From Pseudomonas sp. GM48 (GTDB taxonomy: Bacteria; Pseudomonadota; Gammaproteobacteria; Pseudomonadales; Pseudomonadaceae), in the NCBI RefSeq assembly GCF_000282335.1, contig NZ_AKJM01000005.1, positions 1 to 39,357 on the forward strand: a stretch of DNA of 39,357 nt. Direction: 5' to 3'. Position numbers and translations under genes: made by a program. Shown piece by piece: positions 35,026-39,357 of the stretch (position 1 is the first letter of the stretch; every line of letters begins with the position of its first letter). The notes below the pieces were generated by a model, which saw only the letters and a program-made list of their open reading frames with translations, did no database searches and was not told the DNA's origin.

Positions 35026-36070
35026 ACCATTGGTCAAGATTGTGGCTCACTTGGCTATGAATGCCTTTTGAAGCGAAGGGAATATCCGAACGAATCTCGT
35101 GATCTGCATCGAAAAAATACTGCGCTTGAAGCTGGCCATCAGCATCCAGACCTATCAGAGGGTTATTGACCAGAAACTGCCGGACTGAGACACAAAGCGT
35201 CGGCACTCGAATTAATAGCCGCCATTGACCGAAATCATTCTTCGGAACAACGGCCTTCGCTCCGAAGCGTTTTTTGTATTGAAAAGTTCCCTTGCTTAAA
35301 AATGGTTCGCAACCTTGGAAGTCAACACAGTCGATGGATGATTGATTGGAGGCCCATTCCAGGATCGCGTGATAAACAAAATTTTGCGCGCCATTTGCAC
35401 GAAAAAGCGCAGAGCCGTCCTTCACTCCGATCAATCGCGCATTCAATGTGCGCGTCGACATATCAATCTGGGAAACACTCCCTGCTACCCATTTCTCATT
35501 CAAAAGAATCCGAAATAACACTCCTCGTTTGAACAAATCCAGATATGCCGATTGCTCCTGCACACTTCGAGCAAAAGCCCCGTAGCGAGCGCTCATTGTC
35601 GGAGCATGCATGGAGCGATAAAAGGAGAAGAAGTCTTCATCCTCAAATGACACATCGAACTTGAAGCCCTCTTTGATCGATTGAGTTCGACGCTTGCTTT
35701 CTCGTTGAGACAGTTGCCCCAGCACATGTTCCAACCCAGCAGAAACATCGACTCGCTGGTGAACCCTGCTGAGCCCCACAACATCGCCGGGCTGCTGGCA
35801 TTGCTGGATGATGTCCAATGAAGCCATCAACAAACTCATGTCGGTTTGATTCTGTTTTATAAAGTCATCAAGTTGCTCCCACTCCATAGTCCCTTCTTGA
35901 TCTGCAGAAAAATGCTCGAAAAAGCATTGAGCTACAAAAGGAGCAATGTAAAGCAGTCCTGCTTCCACCCCGAAATACGTAAGACGAGCCGGAGTTCCGG
36001 CTCGGGAGGGCCCACTGTAAATACGAAAGTGGCAGACTGTTTTCTGACTCATTCGAAAATCAGCGCTCAT
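35018..36070 (-). CDS. FemAB/GNAT-like acyltransferase, unknown substrate, in low-GC island
   Basis: This 350-residue soluble protein is not a named gene that I recognise. The C-terminal half resembles the GNAT fold of FemAB/FmhB-type aminoacyl transferases and CelD-like acyltransferases: ESKRRTQSIKEGFKFDV (124-140), a FYRSMHAPTMSARYG segment (149-163), then a late DFQGCEPFLSKGTFQYKKRFGA block like the Fem signature G..p..dG.f.fKk.fG. The N-terminal about 100 residues are unassigned. It could transfer an amino acid or acyl group to a small molecule. The ATG at 36070 overlaps the upstream stop by 11 bases; a TTG start at 36097 is less likely. Confidence 0.68.
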   Translation of the reverse strand: MSADFRMSQKTVCHFRIYSGPSRAGTPARLTYFGVEAGLLYIAPFVAQCFFEHFSADQEGTMEWEQLDDFIKQNQTDMSLLMASLDIIQQCQQPGDVVGLSRVHQRVDVSAGLEHVLGQLSQRESKRRTQSIKEGFKFDVSFEDEDFFSFYRSMHAPTMSARYGAFARSVQEQSAYLDLFKRGVLFRILLNEKWVAGSVSQIDMSTRTLNARLIGVKDGSALFRANGAQNFVYHAILEWASNQSSIDCVDFQGCEPFLSKGTFQYKKRFGAKAVVPKNDFGQWRLLIRVPTLCVSVRQFLVNNPLIGLDADGQLQAQYFFDADHEIRSDIPFASKGIHSQVSHNLDQWYD

Positions 36071-37448
36071 CTTTATTTCCGTTACGAAGGGTCTCAATCA
36101 TCTCATCAGCACTTGTAATAAATGACAGCCCATCAAACGGCACAACCTCATAGTCCCCAAGACAATAGGTGCCTGATGCATGAATGGTGTATCCGTCCAC
36201 GCCCTCCAATAGCTGTCGATCAATCGCATTCAAGCAACCAGTCATCGCCATCACCAATGACCACTCCCTCAGGTCGCGAGGGTCGCTGGGCAATCTCACA
36301 GCGGTGTTGGCGAGCAACTGAACGCATTCGCTGTAGCGTTGCATACACTCATACAGCGAAACGACAATTCCAGAGCCTCCATTGGCCCGGACATGTTCAG
36401 TCATTTCCACAGCGGTGGGCGGTAAGTGCGTGTAAAAAGTAGATTCGAGAGTCTCGTCGGGACTCCAAGTCGTAGCAGGAAAATGCGCAGACGCCGATTG
36501 CATCCACAGTCCGTCGTCTGCCTGCGTATAGAGTGGAGTAGAAGCGCCCTCGAAATTTCCATCGAGCAAATGCAGAACCATGTCACTGGTAGCCAAGTGT
36601 TGAACCAATAGAAACGAAGGTGTGGAAACCTGTTTTCTTAGACGTTTCAATACGTCCACGCCAGAGCAATATCCCAGAAGTCCATATGCGCTCGACACCG
36701 CATGCACGTGTACTGTTTTGCGATCGGTATCCCAAGCATCGCCATACTCGAAATCAAAAAAAGCTCGGGCTTGGTCAGAGAATCGATAGTTTTCCAGTCG
36801 CAGGGAATGCCACAGCTTCGAATCACCCAATGGTTCGTTATTGAAGAGCTCTTTGAACTGCTGCCCAATAGCCTTCACAGCCTCCGGCGAGTCGGCATCA
36901 AGGACAAATATCGGGTTCAGAGCACGCAGCCGAGGGTCATCGTAAAGTTCGCTCCTACGCAACTTCCCGATCGTCTGCACAGGTGTCAGCGTGACAATAC
37001 GCAACTGTTCGGGATGAACCAGTTTGGCTTTCAACGCGCGTAGAACCGCATCACGTAATGCAATGGCCTTGTTGCCGGACGAAGGGGAAAACAACAAGAT
37101 ACTGTCACCCGTTTCCTGAATATGCCGAATGGCACGTGCAACGATCAGTGTGGAAGCAAAGGTCTTCGTTGTTTGTGTATTTACGTTTTGCCGCAGGTCG
37201 AACAAGCGTAGCGGTACACCTCGATAGCGACCCAACTCAAAAAACTGCGCAGTGGCAACGGAAAGAAAGGCCTGCATACGGGAGTCCAATACAGGCAACC
37301 TCATTGAAGGTTCGAAAGCACCGTCGCTGCTGATTTCGAAATCGGAAGTGCTGTTGACGATCAGATCGTAGTAACGCTCGAGAACAGAAACCGGTGGCTT
37401 AGGTTGTTGTGTCGCCGTTGCACTCGAGTCGGTTTTCATCACATCCAT
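36060..37448 (-). CDS. divergent PLP-dependent (fold type II)-like enzyme, in low-GC island
   Basis: This 462-residue protein of unknown function has fold-type-II features like threonine synthase or cysteine synthase. TQTTKTFAST places Lys95 where the PLP Schiff-base lysine sits (TxSFK-like), and SPSSGNKAIALRDA (121-134) looks like the SSGN phosphate/substrate loop. SGTY late in the protein (SGTYCLGDYEVVPFDG) may be the PLP-ring loop. Other family landmarks are weak, so it could be an inactive or very divergent member. The ATG at 37448 follows AGGAG by 10 bases. It is the first of three overlapping genes and sits in less GC-rich DNA than its surroundings. Confidence 0.62.
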   Translation of the reverse strand: MDVMKTDSSATATQQPKPPVSVLERYYDLIVNSTSDFEISSDGAFEPSMRLPVLDSRMQAFLSVATAQFFELGRYRGVPLRLFDLRQNVNTQTTKTFASTLIVARAIRHIQETGDSILLFSPSSGNKAIALRDAVLRALKAKLVHPEQLRIVTLTPVQTIGKLRRSELYDDPRLRALNPIFVLDADSPEAVKAIGQQFKELFNNEPLGDSKLWHSLRLENYRFSDQARAFFDFEYGDAWDTDRKTVHVHAVSSAYGLLGYCSGVDVLKRLRKQVSTPSFLLVQHLATSDMVLHLLDGNFEGASTPLYTQADDGLWMQSASAHFPATTWSPDETLESTFYTHLPPTAVEMTEHVRANGGSGIVVSLYECMQRYSECVQLLANTAVRLPSDPRDLREWSLVMAMTGCLNAIDRQLLEGVDGYTIHASGTYCLGDYEVVPFDGLSFITSADEMIETLRNGNKDER

Positions 37449-37687
37449 TTGTCTTGCGCTCCTGCACGTGGAAAGTCACTTCTTGCGTAATGTTCAGTGA
37501 ACGCTAGACCTCTATGAGTGCCGTGTCGCGGGAAAAAGCCTGGAGAAATAAAAACAAGATTCGAGCTACAAAAAGCGGAAAAATCCCCTACAGAAACATC
37601 CGACACCCTGATCGACTCGAACCTAACCAGGCAACAAAAAGCCCCGAGGCATTCGCGTCGGGGCTTTTTGATTTTGCAACTCAGCGC
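37449..37687. other. 239-base spacer between island operon and prfC
   Basis: It contains the upstream region of the three-gene operon (no convincing -35/-10 pair seen) and, next to prfC, a strong terminator. The stretch at 37530-37600 is A/T-rich compared with the rest of the window. No gene is supported. Confidence 0.5.
37636..37669 (-). terminator. bidirectional intrinsic terminator of prfC
   Basis: AAAAAGCCCCGA (37636-37647) and TCGGGGCTTTTT (37658-37669) form a perfect 12-bp stem with a 10-base loop. On the minus strand the T-run follows the prfC stop (37688) by about 20 bases. It also keeps prfC transcripts out of the island operon. Confidence 0.92.
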
Positions 37688-39271
37688 TTAATGATGCTCA
37701 CGCGTCGCACGGAATTTCACGTCCGGCCAGCGCTCTTCCATCAGCGCCAGGTTGACCCGGGTCGGCGCGAGGTAAGTCAGGTGACCACCGCCGTCCAGTG
37801 CCAGGTTTTCCACAGCCTTGTTGGAGAATTCCTCAAGCTTCTTCTTGTCGCTGCATTCGATCCAGCGTGCGGAATAAACGGTGATCGGCTCGTAGGAGCA
37901 CTCGACCTTGTATTCCTCTTTCAAACGGCTGGCGACCACATCGAACTGCAGCACGCCGACGGCGCCGAGGATGATGTCGTTGCTGCGTTCCGGGAAGAAC
38001 ACCTGGGTCGCGCCTTCTTCGGCCAGTTGCTGCAGGCCCTGGCGCAGTTGCTTGGATTTCAGCGGATCTTTCAGACGTACGCGACGGAACAGTTCCGGGG
38101 CGAAGTGCGGGATGCCGGTGAAGCCCAGGACTTCGCCTTCGCTGAAGGTATCGCCGATCTGGATGGTGCCGTGGTTGTGCAGGCCGATGATGTCGCCGGC
38201 AAACGCCTCTTCCAGTTGCTCACGCTCGGAAGAGAAGAAGGTCAGCGCGTCGCCGATCCGCACGTCCTTGCCGGTGCGCACGTGGCGCATCTTCATGCCT
38301 TTTTCGTACTTGCCGGAGCAGATACGCATGAAGGCGATGCGGTCGCGGTGTTTCGGGTCCATGTTTGCCTGGATCTTGAAGATGAAGCCCGAGAACTTCT
38401 CTTCCACCGGCTCCACGGTGCGCTCGTTGGCCACGCGCGCCAGAGGGCGCGGCGCCCAGTCGACCACGGCGTCGAGAACATGGTCGACACCGAAGTTGCC
38501 CAGTGCCGTACCGAAGAACACCGGGGTCAGCTGGCCGTCGAGGAATTCCTGCTGGTTGAACTCGTGGCAGGCGCCCTGCACCAGCTCAAGCTGTTCGAGG
38601 AAACGCTCGTACTCGTCACCCAGGTGCGCACGCGCCTCGTCGGAGTCGAGCTTTTCGATGATCTTGGTTTCGGTGCGCTCATGGCCGTGACCGGCGGTGT
38701 ACACGATGATGTAGTCATCGGCGAGGTGATACACGCCTTTGAAGTCACGGTAGCAACCGATCGGCCAGGTGATCGGCGCAGCCTTGATCTTCAGGACGGC
38801 TTCGATTTCGTCGAGCAGTTCGATCGGGTCGCGGATGTCACGGTCGAGTTTGTTGATGAAGCTGACGATCGGCGTGTCACGCAGACGGCAGACGTCCATC
38901 AGGGCGATGGTCCGTGGCTCTACACCTTTACCGCCGTCGAGAACCATCAAGGCCGAGTCCACCGCCGTCAGGGTGCGGTAGGTATCTTCGGAGAAGTCTT
39001 CGTGGCCCGGGGTGTCGAGCAGGTTGATCATGTGCTCGCGATACGGGAACTGCATGACCGACGTGGTAATGGAAATACCCCGCTGCTTTTCCATTTCCAT
39101 CCAGTCGGAGGTGGCATGGCGGTCGGACTTTCGGGATTTCACCGTACCGGCAATAGCAATGGCCTTGCCCATCAGCAAGAGTTTCTCGGTGATGGTGGTT
39201 TTACCGGCATCGGGGTGGGAAATAATGGCGAAAGTGCGGCGTTTCGCGACTTCGGCGGCCTGTTTGGTCAT
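37688..39271 (-). CDS. prfC: peptide chain release factor 3
   Basis: RF3 is the translational GTPase that recycles RF1/RF2 from the ribosome after termination. The 527-residue product is full length. The GTPase motifs are G1 SHPDAGKTT (18-26), G2 SITTSV, G3 DTPGHEDF, and G4 NKLD; the later domains ([18 protein letters not shown] and the [12 protein letters not shown] region) are typical. The frame is open further upstream to about 39340, but the ATG at 39271 gives the family N-terminus [21 protein letters not shown]. It has its own terminator. Confidence 0.98.
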   Translation of the reverse strand: MTKQAAEVAKRRTFAIISHPDAGKTTITEKLLLMGKAIAIAGTVKSRKSDRHATSDWMEMEKQRGISITTSVMQFPYREHMINLLDTPGHEDFSEDTYRTLTAVDSALMVLDGGKGVEPRTIALMDVCRLRDTPIVSFINKLDRDIRDPIELLDEIEAVLKIKAAPITWPIGCYRDFKGVYHLADDYIIVYTAGHGHERTETKIIEKLDSDEARAHLGDEYERFLEQLELVQGACHEFNQQEFLDGQLTPVFFGTALGNFGVDHVLDAVVDWAPRPLARVANERTVEPVEEKFSGFIFKIQANMDPKHRDRIAFMRICSGKYEKGMKMRHVRTGKDVRIGDALTFFSSEREQLEEAFAGDIIGLHNHGTIQIGDTFSEGEVLGFTGIPHFAPELFRRVRLKDPLKSKQLRQGLQQLAEEGATQVFFPERSNDIILGAVGVLQFDVVASRLKEEYKVECSYEPITVYSARWIECSDKKKLEEFSNKAVENLALDGGGHLTYLAPTRVNLALMEERWPDVKFRATREHH

Positions 39272-39357
39272 GGGAAATCGCCTGGCAGGTGATTCAAAAA
39301 AGGGCGGCGAGTATAGCCCAAATCGCGACCTCCGGACCACCGTTCGCCCGTAGCAGC

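Noticed and set aside
33793..37448. Prophage or insertion-sequence origin of the low-GC island
   Set aside because: No integrase, transposase, terminal repeats or target duplication were seen at its ends.
39349..39357. Start of a type D REP at the window edge (CGTAGCAGC)
   Set aside because: Only nine bases are visible, too few to call a repeat.

Overview
The window is chromosomal DNA of a Pseudomonas of the P. fluorescens group (my inference). The basis is high GC with GC-rich third codon positions, several REP/REPIN families of the fluorescens type (for example the GTGGGAGCGGGCTTGCTCGCGA core), and gene order matching known Pseudomonas arrangements: mreB-mreC next to gatCAB, and roxR-roxS, a SIMPL-domain gene and the dpp/opdP peptide-uptake cluster together.

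Layout. 1-2142: mreC (cut by the window edge) and mreB, minus strand, cell-shape cytoskeleton. 2355-5566: gatCAB, the tRNA-dependent amidotransferase operon. 5575-7617: a REPIN, an RlpA-like lipoprotein, a YrbG-type cation/Ca2+ exchanger and a carboxymuconolactone-decarboxylase-like protein. 7745-8686: an AEC-family transporter. 8885-14417, minus strand: a galactarate/glucarate catabolic operon, kdgD - aldehyde dehydrogenase - permease - garD. Its FadR-type GntR regulator is probably the gene at 16323-17081, because a shared operator-like motif lies in front of both. Between them, 14653-16163 holds a two-gene unit with a sigma70 promoter and a perfect CTGT-N8-ACAG LexA box; the first gene encodes a cytosolic zinc phospholipase-C-like protein, so it looks like an SOS-induced function. 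17266-18993: an SbmA/BacA-YddA-type ABC transporter. 19091-20906: roxR/roxS, a RegA/RegB-type redox two-component system. 21269-21985: a periplasmic SIMPL protein.

22436-33215 is a large peptide-uptake locus: three DppA-type binding proteins, the OprD-family porin opdP, and one permease/ATPase set dppBCDF. Peptides would cross the outer membrane through OpdP, be sorted by the three binding proteins and enter through DppBC, energised by DppDF. The 395-base leader before the first dppA contains a sigma54-like promoter and an NtrC-like palindrome.

33793-37448 is the most foreign-looking stretch: lower GC, with three overlapping minus-strand genes for a divergent PLP-enzyme-like protein, a FemAB/GNAT-like acyltransferase and an MFS exporter. 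It lies between the dpp locus and prfC and looks like a small unrecognised biosynthesis-and-export island. prfC (release factor 3) closes the window. No rRNA, tRNA, CRISPR array, insertion sequence or prophage gene was seen.
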